Origin: Pseudooceanicola endophyticus
GTDB taxonomy: Bacteria; Pseudomonadota; Alphaproteobacteria; Rhodobacterales; Rhodobacteraceae
Length of the DNA stretch: 64,000 bases
Assembly: GCF_018760365.1 (NCBI RefSeq)
Contig: NZ_JAHIAB010000002.1
Coordinates: 434,001-498,000, forward strand
Reading direction: 5' to 3'
The notes below the pieces were generated by a model that did no database searches, was not told the origin of the DNA, and saw only the letters and a program-made list of their open reading frames with translations. A program made the position numbers and the translations under genes. Below, piece after piece: positions 8,128-15,415 of this stretch (position 1 is its first letter; every line of letters starts with the position of its first letter).

Positions 8128-8622
8128 ATGTTTGACGTCCTGCAGAACACGCGCGCCGCGATCCGCGCCAATGCTGGCATGTTCGCGGTGCTGGTGGCGG
8201 TGGTGGCCGTCAGCGGCAGCGCCGAAGCCTGGGAACAGCTGTCCCGGTATCGGGTCTTCCGCGACATCACCCTGCAGACGCCCTTCCGGGCTGTCACGGT
8301 GGAACAGGAGAGCGTCCCCGAGGGGCTGGCGGTGCGCGGCAGCATGATCAAGACCCGCTGCGTCTACGGCGGCCTGACGGCCTATGCGCTGATGCCGGAC
8401 GGGCTGCGCCGACCCGTGCGCCTGGACCTGTCGCCCGAAACCGACATCTGGGGCGGCGGGTCGCGTGCCCCCTCGGGGCAGGCCGAAGCCTGGGGGCCGT
8501 GGATCCTGTCCACGCCGCTGCAGGGCACCCCGCAAGCCTGGGAAATCTGGGCCTTCCACCTGTGCCCCGAGGGGCGACAGGCCAACCGCTTCGCGTCCGG
8601 TCCCTGGACGGCGAAGCCCTGA
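8128..8622 (+). CDS. Membrane-anchored or secreted phage protein of unknown function
   Basis: The 164-residue product has one hydrophobic helix at about residues 18–32 (MFAVLVAVVAVSGSAEAW), readable as either an anchor or a signal peptide with an AEA-type cleavage site. The rest is periplasmic-looking and beta-rich, with two cysteines (CVYGG near 74; HLCPEG near 150) that could form a disulfide. It sits in the lysis module, 3 bp after the holin-like gene. No function is assigned. Confidence 0.55.
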   Translation: MFDVLQNTRAAIRANAGMFAVLVAVVAVSGSAEAWEQLSRYRVFRDITLQTPFRAVTVEQESVPEGLAVRGSMIKTRCVYGGLTAYALMPDGLRRPVRLDLSPETDIWGGGSRAPSGQAEAWGPWILSTPLQGTPQAWEIWAFHLCPEGRQANRFASGPWTAKP

Positions 8623-8649
8623 TCCATTCCAACCAAGGAGGTAACGGCC

Positions 8650-9045
8650 ATGGCCGTTGATGCTGTTCAGCAGGCGCTGAACGGGCGCTTCACCTATCGC
8701 GCCGACAAAGGCGAATACTGGCAAATCCTGGGCGGGTCCGGCCCGGTCTACGGCGATTGCGAGGACTATTCGCTGACCCTGATCTGGCTTTGGGAAGGCC
8801 AGTCGCTCTGGCGCTTCTGGTGGGCGCTGATCACCCTGAAATATGTGCTCTGGTATTGCCTTGCCCCGAATGGCGAAGGTCATTGCGTGACCTGGGTGCG
8901 GGGCCGGGGCTGGACCGACAACATCCAGCGCAAGATCGTCACGGACCTGCCCGAGGGATACCGGCTGAAGCTGCCGATGCTGGCCCCGCTGGTGCTGCTG
9001 AAGTTCCTCTATCGGCGGCTGATCGGTCGCCCCGGAACCGCCTGA
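8650..9045 (+). CDS. Transglutaminase-like cysteine protease (BTLCP-type) in the lysis module
   Basis: The 131-residue product carries YGDCEDYSLTL (about residues 34–44), then GEGHCVTWV (about 78–86), then TDN (about 93–95). This order, a Cys in a GDCEDY motif followed by His and Asp/Asn, is the catalytic pattern of bacterial transglutaminase-like cysteine proteases. A hydrophobic stretch (RFWWALITLKYVLWYCL) lies between the catalytic residues. An AAGGAGG ribosome site precedes the ATG. It is shorter than chromosomal BTLCPs and has no obvious signal peptide. A role in lysis or envelope modification is inferred from position. Confidence 0.6.
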   Translation: MAVDAVQQALNGRFTYRADKGEYWQILGGSGPVYGDCEDYSLTLIWLWEGQSLWRFWWALITLKYVLWYCLAPNGEGHCVTWVRGRGWTDNIQRKIVTDLPEGYRLKLPMLAPLVLLKFLYRRLIGRPGTA

Positions 9046-9075
9046 ACCAACATCTGAAAACGAAAGGAAGCGGAC

Positions 9076-9891
9076 ATGAATGTGTCTGACATCCAGCAGC
9101 TGCTTGCGGCTGCGGGCTGGTACTCTGGTGCCATTGACGGGGATGCGGGGGCGAAGACCCTGCAGACGGTGGCGCAGGCCGAAACCGCACAGGCCGGGGC
9201 CTATGTCGAGCCTCCCTCGGGCTGGCCGCAGGCGCGCCGGCTGATCGGCGCGGGGCAGGCGGTGCTGTTCCAGCTGGGTTTCGAGCCCGGCGCGGTGGAC
9301 GGCTACGCCGGTCACAACACTGTCGAGGCCCTGACCGCCTGGCAGAGCGAGCGCGCAGGCACCACGTCCACGCTGTCGCGGTCGGCCATCGTGGGCGCGA
9401 AGAGCGATCCCGCACAACTGGCCTATCCCCGCCAGAAGGACATGCCGGCCTTCTATGGCGAAGCGGGCGGGGCACAATGCACCGCTGGCAAGGTGCAACT
9501 GGCCTATCCGATGAAGATCGCCTGGAACAAGGCGCAGACGGTCACCCGGTTTTCCTGCCATGAAAAGCTGTCCGAGCCGCTGACCGGGATTTTCCGGGAC
9601 GCACTGGCCCATTACGGGCAGGCCGACATCGAACGCCTGGAACTGGACGTGTTCGGCGGCTGCTACAACCTGCGCAAGATGCGCGGCGGGGCGGCGCTGT
9701 CGGTCCATGCCTACGGCGCGGCGGTCGATCTGAACCCCGAGAAAAATCAACTGCGGTGGGGCGCGGATCGCGCGCAGTTCGCTGCCGAGGATTACGCTGC
9801 CTTCTGGCGGATCGTCATGGCCCACGGCGGCACCCCGGCGGGCTATGCCTGGGGCGCGGACTGGATGCATTTCCAGTTCGCCCGGCTGTGA
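9076..9891 (+). CDS. Endolysin: peptidoglycan-binding plus M15-type peptidase
   Basis: The 271-residue product begins with a peptidoglycan-binding-like segment (about residues 1–40), has a second at about 55–90 (FEPGAVDGYAGHNTVEALTAW), and ends with an M15/VanY-type metallopeptidase. Zinc ligands fit SVHAYGAAVDLNP (His and Asp, about 210–222) and the terminal WMHFQF (His). The predicted activity is cleavage of the stem peptide. There is no signal peptide, so export would depend on a holin. An AAAGGAAG ribosome site precedes the start. Confidence 0.85.
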   Translation: MNVSDIQQLLAAAGWYSGAIDGDAGAKTLQTVAQAETAQAGAYVEPPSGWPQARRLIGAGQAVLFQLGFEPGAVDGYAGHNTVEALTAWQSERAGTTSTLSRSAIVGAKSDPAQLAYPRQKDMPAFYGEAGGAQCTAGKVQLAYPMKIAWNKAQTVTRFSCHEKLSEPLTGIFRDALAHYGQADIERLELDVFGGCYNLRKMRGGAALSVHAYGAAVDLNPEKNQLRWGADRAQFAAEDYAAFWRIVMAHGGTPAGYAWGADWMHFQFARL

Positions 9892-9907
9892 TCGAGGGCA
9901 GCACCAG

Positions 9908-9936
9908 AGGGCGCGGGCACCAGCCTGCGCCCTTTT
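9908..9936 (+). terminator. Putative intrinsic terminator after the endolysin gene
   Basis: AGGGCGC (9908–9914) pairs with GCGCCCT (9927–9933) around a 12-base loop, followed by TTTT (9933–9936). It lies 16 bases after the endolysin stop. The downstream spanin genes continue on the same strand, so some read-through or a separate promoter is likely. Confidence 0.5.
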
Positions 9937-9974
9937 GCATTGGGACCACCTGACACGGGGAAAGGGGAAGCGGG

Positions 9975-10235
9975 ATGCTTCGATTGTTCATGAAATGGGT
10001 GCTGGGCGGGCAGTCCAACAAGCGTGAGGCCACGCTGTTTGCCTTCCTGATTTCGGTGGGCTGGGACAGTTACATCTTCTGGAAAGTGGGTGAGGGCGTG
10101 GACATGTCGCCGGTGATCGGCCTGGCTTCCACGGTCACGGTGATCACCTTCACCGGCCTTCTGGGGGCGACCACGCTGGATCACCTGGGCGGACGCGGCG
10201 CGATGGACAAGCGCGGCCCTGGCGGTGCGCCATGA
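9975..10235 (+). CDS. Small two-helix phage membrane protein, holin/antiholin candidate
   Basis: The 86-residue product has a basic N-terminus and two hydrophobic helices (about residues 21–39, and 47–68), separated by a short acidic turn (GEGVDMS), then a charged Gly-rich end. It lies between the endolysin and Rz, and overlaps the Rz start by 4 bases (ATGATGG junction). Two-helix topology and position are compatible with a class II holin or an antiholin paired with the protein at 7831. Confidence 0.55.
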   Translation: MLRLFMKWVLGGQSNKREATLFAFLISVGWDSYIFWKVGEGVDMSPVIGLASTVTVITFTGLLGATTLDHLGGRGAMDKRGPGGAP

Positions 10236-10594
10236 TGGCGTTGCTGGCCGGGACAGGGTGGCGCCTGCTGACCAGCCGCATCGGGCTGGCGGTGATGCTC
10301 TGCGGCGGGCTGTGGGTCTGGCACCTGCAGGACCGCCGCGCGGCGGTCGAGACCGCACGCCAAGGCTATGTCCGTCAGATGCAGCTGGACGCCGCCGAAG
10401 CCGAACTGACGGAAATCAAGCGCCGCGCTGCCGCCAGCGATGCGGCAAGTCGCGTCCTGCAGGAACGTCTGCAGGCATCGGAAGGGGACGCGCAGCGCTT
10501 CGCTGCCGAATTGGAGGCTTACGGGAATGAAACGACGGTCAACGCTGATTGCTCTGTTGATGCTGACCTTCTGCGCCTCTTGCGGGGTCGGTGA
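10232..10594 (+). CDS. Rz-like inner-membrane spanin subunit
   Basis: The 120-residue product has an N-terminal anchor (about residues 10–30, TSRIGLAVMLCGGLWVW) followed by a long charged coiled-coil helix, which is the i-spanin design. Spanins disrupt the outer membrane in the last lysis step. A second reading frame with a lipoprotein signal begins inside its 3′ end, the classic embedded Rz/Rz1 arrangement, which is the strongest support for the call. Confidence 0.75.
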   Translation: MMALLAGTGWRLLTSRIGLAVMLCGGLWVWHLQDRRAAVETARQGYVRQMQLDAAEAELTEIKRRAAASDAASRVLQERLQASEGDAQRFAAELEAYGNETTVNADCSVDADLLRLLRGR

Positions 10595-10826
10595 TCCGCT
10601 GCAGGACGCCGCGCGCCGAAAGGCGCAGGCCGCGCCGCTGCAGCTGCCGGACCTGCCGTCCGCGTGCCGCGAGAAGATCGGAAGCGGCGTCCAGCTGGGG
10701 GACCGGCTGGACGTTGCGCTGCGGAAGACGGATCACGCCCTGGTGCGCCAGTGGGCAAGAGTCGATGACTGCGCTGCGTGGTTTGAGAAGCTTCAAAGCT
10801 CGGCGGCCTTCGGTGCCCAAAAATAA
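10527..10826 (+). CDS. Rz1-like outer-membrane spanin lipoprotein, overlapping Rz
   Basis: The 99-residue product starts at an ATG inside the Rz gene and reads in a different frame; the two share 68 bases. It has a basic start (MKRRS), a hydrophobic core (LIALLMLTFCASC) and then a cysteine that could be lipidated; the lipobox is not fully canonical (Cys-Ala-Ser-Cys). The mature part is Pro-containing (PLQLPDLP), then has a pair of Cys-containing segments. Position and architecture point to the o-spanin. Confidence 0.7.
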   Translation: MKRRSTLIALLMLTFCASCGVGDPLQDAARRKAQAAPLQLPDLPSACREKIGSGVQLGDRLDVALRKTDHALVRQWARVDDCAAWFEKLQSSAAFGAQK

Positions 10827-10937
10827 AGAACAGTACACGTACTTTAGTAGCCGGTTTGGATAGATTTCCTGAGCACTATCCCTTTTTCTTGCCTCTTTTG
10901 ATCTAGCCGAAATTCTATAGAGATGCCGTCAGGGAGA

Positions 10938-11366
10938 CTACTTTCCCGCTTGGCGCTTCGATATCGCCATTTCCAGCATTGGACGAATTTTCGGGGTCAC
11001 TACGTTCTTCATGAAATTGATCGAAAATGTGCCACGATATTGCATCTCTGAAAATACTGGTGAGTTATGAATGGTTTCGCTGTACTCACAGACGGTTAGG
11101 TAAGACGTGACACGAGGGTCGAGCCCGTTAATGAGAGCTATCTCTTCTGGCGGTATTACAATGCGATCTGCTCTATCAAAGTAGTCCTTGGTGCTGATCG
11201 AAAGAAGATACACATCAACCCCATCAATAAGAACGGGAAGACGTATAGCTACACAGCAAGGACGGTACTTCTCAGCGACGGCATCTTCTCCGTCCTCTTT
11301 GATCTGCCGTTGCCAAATGTAGGGGTAATAATAAACGTCACCGATCTGAGGATCAGAGTTCGGCAA
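10938..11366 (-). CDS. MazF/PemK-like protein, putative toxin of a two-gene cassette
   Basis: I place the start at a TTG (11366) that overlaps the upstream gene's stop, giving 142 residues; an ATG at 11441 would add 25 residues inside the neighbour. The segment GDVYYYPYIW, then a charged loop, then RPCCVAIRLP and VYLLSIST, is reminiscent of the PemK/MazF fold (Gly-Asp strand, Arg-Pro strand, serine-containing strand). It is AT-richer than the phage genes, lies on the opposite strand, and sits between the spanins and the attachment site. Family assignment is tentative. Confidence 0.5.
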   Translation of the reverse strand: MPNSDPQIGDVYYYPYIWQRQIKEDGEDAVAEKYRPCCVAIRLPVLIDGVDVYLLSISTKDYFDRADRIVIPPEEIALINGLDPRVTSYLTVCEYSETIHNSPVFSEMQYRGTFSINFMKNVVTPKIRPMLEMAISKRQAGK

Positions 11367-11562
11367 ACGCTTTCTCCATCGCGTCAAGCAAAGCGGCAGC
11401 CTTTTCAGGTTGCATTTGATCAAAGCGCCCAGTTCGCGCATGAGGATCGCGCTTCAAGCCATCGTTCGCAGGCGCCGGCAGGCGCTGAATGATCCGAAAA
11501 TGCAGCGGAGTGCGTTGGGGGGTGTCACCGACCCAGTCGCCATCTACACAGATCATGTTCAT
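11353..11562 (-). CDS. Small protein upstream of and overlapping the MazF/PemK-like gene, putative antitoxin
   Basis: The 69-residue product starts at an ATG with AGGAG seven bases upstream; a GTG one codon earlier is also possible. It ends in a short amphipathic helix (PEKAAALLDAMEKAFAEL) and has a charged centre. Its 3′ end overlaps the following toxin-like frame by about 14 bases, an arrangement common in type II toxin–antitoxin pairs. No DNA-binding motif is obvious, so the role is inferred from gene order alone. Confidence 0.4.
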   Translation of the reverse strand: MNMICVDGDWVGDTPQRTPLHFRIIQRLPAPANDGLKRDPHARTGRFDQMQPEKAAALLDAMEKAFAEL

Positions 11563-12182
11563 CACTTCTCTCCTACGTCGACGTCGTGTACGTCTTCGAT
11601 GTCGGACTACTTCTTAAACCACGGAACTTATCCATACAACGTTAAAGTGGTGCGCGTCTCGAACGTGTACGTTGTTACAACGCGTTCATCGTCGCAAAGG
11701 TTGCAGAAAAATCGGCGTCACTGCATCCATGGCTGCGCGTTGTGGCCGTTTCACGTACTCGGTCGTGTACGTGAAACGGTTGGCAGAGCATAGCTCTATG
11801 TTTGCGTCGAAAAGTTGGGAGTCGTAGTCGGCTTGTGGTGACGGAACTTGTAGGTAGCGAAAGCGTTGGATGCCGGGAAGTGGCCGCGTCGGTGAAGGCT
11901 GTCTTGTCTGATACGCTCAAACGCATCGTGTGCGGCGTCTCGTGTCGAAGCAATGGCCACTCGTGGCCTCATTCGGGTACGGTTACAGTCGACTAACCAT
12001 GTCGAAGGGATGACGGACGCAGCATGGACGCCATCAGCGGTGCTGTCGTGGCTTCGGCGAGAAATGTTGCGAAAATTCTTCCCGGTTCGCTTTTGGTCCG
12101 GTTATCACTCTCCAGTGAGTTGGAGGGCAGGGCTATTTGGTGAACATAACGGGGTTATTCCGAGTATATTTGGAAGGCTCTA
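11563..12182. other. 620-bp non-coding end of the prophage
   Basis: No convincing gene is seen on either strand; short open frames have no recognisable content. The stretch is AT-richer than the flanks and rich in ACGT-containing repeats (for example GTACGTC and GTACGTG). It holds one perfect 13-bp inverted repeat, described separately. It probably contains the promoter for the minus-strand two-gene cassette and the phage attachment-arm region. Confidence 0.5.
11746..11779. repeat. Perfect 13-bp inverted repeat
   Basis: CCGTTTCACGTAC (11746–11758) and GTACGTGAAACGG (11767–11779) are exact reverse complements separated by 8 bases. There is no T-run on either side, so this is not an ordinary terminator. 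It could be a protein-binding site for a phage repressor or recombination accessory factor, or a stable RNA hairpin. Confidence 0.7.
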
Positions 12183-12230
12183 GCCCTCCGAAGGCAGAGG
12201 CCACAGGTTCGAATCCTGTCGGGTGCACCA
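12183..12230 (+). other. Prophage attachment site: 3′ part of a tRNA-Arg(CCG) gene
   Basis: The stretch contains an anticodon loop CTCCGAA (anticodon CCG), the T-arm ACAGG-TTCGAAT-CCTGT, an acceptor 3′ strand CGGGTGC, a discriminator A and an encoded CCA ending at 12230. The anticodon-stem 5′ strand is already imperfect and no D-arm or 5′ acceptor strand exists upstream, so this is a gene fragment. Such duplicated tRNA 3′ ends mark the far side of a tRNA-integrated element; the intact tRNA-Arg should lie at the other prophage end, outside the window. Confidence 0.8.
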
Positions 12231-13202
12231 TGCAGATCAGACACTTGCGCTTTTCTCTTCAGGCTTGCTTTCAGTTATCCGTAGCAGTTTCAACGTTTTG
12301 ACACACAATCCGTGGCTTCGCGCTTGATGTTTCCGAGGTGTGCACCCGGTATGTGACCGAGCGTTTGCGACCATGTCCTGCCAGCGGCGCAGGGGTGCTG
12401 GTCACTTGCGCGGGATGGGGGACGGCCCGGGTCGTTTCCGTTGATGTGCCCATACTTCATAGATGCGGGCCTCCAGATCGCGCTATCCGTCAACGGGGAT
12501 CGGCTCTAACCCTGTGCGGAATACATCTTTCCTGGCGCCCGTTTAGGGTCCGGTCCGGAGAAACCGCGGGACGGGCTTTGCTTGTTGCCAACGGCAGGCG
12601 ACCCAGATTGGCGGCATGGCTTCCTCCCGCCATGGCACTGGCGCCGGCAGATCCCTCCATTCACGTGGGTCCGTTTCTGCGCGGACCAGAACGGCGGCGG
12701 CGCCTCGATGTGATCGGCGCGCGCGTCCTGCTCGGCGTCCTGGCGAACGTCAAATGGTCTCTTGGCGATTGCAGGCATTCGCGCCGACCGGACCTGAGAA
12801 GAGTTTGAAAACAATGGCATGGTCGCTTCCCCCTCCGGTCGGACACACCGGAAGAAGCCCGTCCAATGCGTCGGGCGCCGTTGCAGGTGGTGCAACCGGA
12901 TCGGGATCATGTTCGGCAGGCTCAAGGACTGGCGTCGTGTCGCGGCCCACCATGGCCGATGCGCATAGGTGGCTCCATCAGCCATCGCTTGCGCGGCTGT
13001 CATCCTCCAGCGGGTGCGCCCCCTGGCCGTCCTGGATCCCGGATCTGGTGGCATGGTCCCGTTACGCGTCCCGGCCAGGACCCGCGACGTCTGACCCTTG
13101 TGGCACGGCCACGCATCCTGGCAGGTCGGCACGGTCTCTTCTTCCTTGTCTCGACCCGTTGCCAGCGGCCCTTGCGGGGCCGCGCATCAGAAGGAGGACA
13201 GC
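12231..13202. other. Degenerate region with no recognisable gene
   Basis: Almost 1 kb between the attachment site and the IS110 remnant. Open frames exist on both strands but none shows a recognisable domain, a plausible ribosome site and coding-like composition together. The stretch probably represents decayed accessory DNA between the prophage and an old insertion sequence. Confidence 0.5.
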
Positions 13203-14186
13203 ATGGAGACGGTAACACATGGTCGGATCAAGCCCTGCCCGGCAGGTGATGGCGCACCGATCGGCCGAGAAGGGGGGATGGAGGTGAGCCGAGACTGGCG
13301 CGACATGCAGGGCCTTTCGGGCGGTCAACGCCATCGCATCCGCCATACCGATGATGCTCATGTCGCGATGTCCGATCTCGCGCACAAGCAGGAGGTCGTC
13401 GTCTGTTTCGCAGTGATAGGCGGGCAGGAATGGCGCCTCTGGTCCCATCTGAGGGCGCGGGGCCGAGGCCCGGCAAAGGGTGCCAGCGCAGGTCTGGGCC
13501 CTTGCGGGCAGCTTGCGGAGGCGTGCCGGGGCCGACAGGATGGATGCCGAACTCATTGCCCGTTTCCCGGTCTTTAGACCCAAGGCTGGACGGGTGGTTC
13601 CGGCTGAGTATCATTGGCATCTCAGCGTCTTGACCGCCAGGCGGGCACGGATGGTCGAGATGCGAAAGCGGCACTCGGGCGAAGTCCGGGCGCATCGGAA
13701 ATCGGGCACTGCGGAGCCGTTCGACGTTTCGATCACGAGAGGACGCTCTGCTTGGACAGGGCATCACCGCACAGGAAAGCCGCATGTATCGTCTTTTCGA
13801 AGGTGACAGCCGGCTCGGGGACAGGGCTCGCATCTGCCGTTCCATGCCCGGTATCGGCCCGGTGGCGCGCGCAACGCTGATCGTCGGGCTTCCTGAAATC
13901 GGCACCCTCACGGCAGAGGCCGCTGCGGCATTGACCGCTCTGGCCCCCGATTGCGCAAGACAGCGGAACGCTGCGCGGCAAGCCCGCGATTGCCGGGGAT
14001 CGATGCGCCCTGAGACATGTCTTGTTCGCCTCGCAGCAGGATCCGACGCTCAAGGCCTGCGCCAATCACCTTCGTAAAGACGGGAAATCACGCAAGGTCA
14101 TCGTGACGGCGGTGGCGCGCAAGCTTGCCATCATCACCAATGGGCTCTGCAAAAGACGGGAGGAATGGGCGCCCAGACACCCTTGA
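13203..14186 (+). pseudogene. IS110-family transposase, broken by frameshifts
   Basis: A near full-length transposase is spread over three frames. From an ATG with AGGAGG upstream: EVSRDWRDMQGLSGGQRHRI and later GGQEWRLW (frame 1), then AGADRMDAELIARFPVFRPK and MVEMRKRH (frame 2, after about 13,470), then SMPGIGPVARATLIVGLPEI with ALTALAP (frame 3, after about 13,780), and finally ALRHVLFASQQDPTLK to VARKLAIITNG with a stop at 14186. These are the DEDD and transposase_20 (helix-hairpin-helix) parts of IS110 transposases. At least three frameshifts make it non-functional. Confidence 0.85.
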
Positions 14187-14197
14187 AGATACAGGTG

Positions 14198-14587
14198 CTA
14201 GGGTGGCAGCCCGGCCTCCTCGTGTCGGGGGAACTCGGGCAGGCCGGCGGCGATCCAGCCTTCGATCAGTGCGATCTCGGCATCGGGCAGGGGGCGGCCC
14301 AGAAAGGGCATCCGGGGCTGGTGGGTGCCGCGCAGGCGCAGCATCAGCTCGCTTCGGGCGGGGGCGCCGGGGATCAGGACGGCACCACGTTCGCCCCCGG
14401 CCAGTGCTGCCGCGTAATCGTCAAGCCGCAGCCCCTTCGAGGCCCCTGCCAGCTCTGAATGGCACATCACACAGCGGGCGGTGAAGATGGCGCTGACCTC
14501 GGCCCAGCCAGCAGGAGCGGCCTCCTCTGCCGCAAGAGCCCCGGTGCTCAGCGCTGCCAGGGCAGGCGCCAGCAGTGCGGGCCTCAT
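14198..14587 (-). CDS. Secreted mono-haem cytochrome c-like protein
   Basis: The start at MRPALLAPALAALS gives a clear Sec signal peptide and 129 residues; longer starts upstream would bury it. One haem motif, CVMCH, lies at about residues 37–41, and RMPFLGRPL provides a possible methionine ligand. The overall pattern (AIFTARCVMCHSE, then GLRLDDY, then PDAEIALIEGWIAAG) resembles the small cytochrome domain found at the start of planctomycete-type cytochromes. It is divergent from the secreted protein at 14744, which suggests a shared periplasmic electron-transfer function. Confidence 0.8.
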   Translation of the reverse strand: MRPALLAPALAALSTGALAAEEAAPAGWAEVSAIFTARCVMCHSELAGASKGLRLDDYAAALAGGERGAVLIPGAPARSELMLRLRGTHQPRMPFLGRPLPDAEIALIEGWIAAGLPEFPRHEEAGLPP

Positions 14588-14743
14588 CCTGTGCCTCCCA
14601 TGTGGCAAATCCCTCTCCCTTGATGCGGCGATACCGGCGTTGCCGCGACGCCCAGCATACCGCATCGGATCCGGGTTTTGTGGTAAAATGGGGCGGCCAT
14701 CGCGGCGGTTTGGCCTGCGACGGCGCATCTAGGGAGGAGAACA

Positions 14744-15322
14744 ATGAAAAGAATGGCATGGATGGCCGTTGTCGCGGCCTGCGCACCCCTGTCCCTTTCG
14801 GCAGCCGAGGTGGATCTGGACGCCCTGCGTGCAAGCGTCGAGAAATACAAGGATATCAACGTGGCTCTGGCGGATGGATACATTCCGCCCGACAATCACT
14901 GCGTTTCGGCCAAGGGAGAGGGGCTGCCGCCGGAGCTGGGGGCGATGGGCATCCACTACATCCATCCGGCTCTGCTGAAGATCACCGCGACGGAGCCCCG
15001 GGTGGACGGCGAGTCGACTTATACGAACTGGTCGCAACCCTCGATCCTGATCTACGAGCCGCAGGCCGACGGGTCCCTGGAGCTTGTCGCGGTCGAGAAT
15101 CTGGTCTTCGAAGCCGCCTGGGAGGCCGCGGCCACCGGCGAGGACCTCTCGATCAACGGTCGGGCCTGGGATCACATGGCGGATGATGCGAACACGCCCG
15201 GCGATGAGGCGCATGGTTTCATGCCCCATTACGACCAGCATGTCTGGCTGTTCCGGGACAATCCGATGGGCGTGCTGATGCCGTTCAACCCGAGCGTCAC
15301 CTGCGACCACGCCAGCCACTGA
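14744..15322 (+). CDS. Secreted protein of unknown function next to the cytochrome
   Basis: The 192-residue product has a Sec signal peptide (residues 1–20, cleavage after LSA). The mature part contains MGIHYIHPALL and the PSILIYEPQADGSLELVAVE stretch, a pattern I recall from many proteobacterial hypothetical proteins near cytochromes, then a His-rich end (GFMPHYDQHVWLF, CDHASH) that could bind metal. AGGGAGGA precedes the ATG. No enzymatic role is established. Confidence 0.7.
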   Translation: MKRMAWMAVVAACAPLSLSAAEVDLDALRASVEKYKDINVALADGYIPPDNHCVSAKGEGLPPELGAMGIHYIHPALLKITATEPRVDGESTYTNWSQPSILIYEPQADGSLELVAVENLVFEAAWEAAATGEDLSINGRAWDHMADDANTPGDEAHGFMPHYDQHVWLFRDNPMGVLMPFNPSVTCDHASH

Positions 15323-15328
15323 GCGCGG

Positions 15329-15360
15329 GCACCCGGCCCCTCGCTTGGGGCCGGGTGTGC
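15329..15360. terminator. Strong hairpin between convergent genes
   Basis: GCACCCGGCCCC pairs with GGGGCCGGGTGTGC around a 6-base loop. There is no T-run, so it is only a possible factor-dependent or bidirectional transcription barrier between the plus-strand secreted protein and the minus-strand operon end. Confidence 0.4.
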
Positions 15361-15415
15361 AGCGCAGGTCGGGGGCGCACATCGGAAGGACCGGCAAGGG
15401 TCGGGGGCAGGTCCT

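Noticed and set aside
11953-12183. A 76-codon open frame before the attachment site
   Set aside because: No ribosome site and no recognisable content; composition resembles the surrounding non-coding stretch.
12506-13132. A 208-codon minus-strand frame in the gap after the attachment site
   Set aside because: No domain, no ribosome site; overlapped by other frames of equal quality, so coding status cannot be supported.
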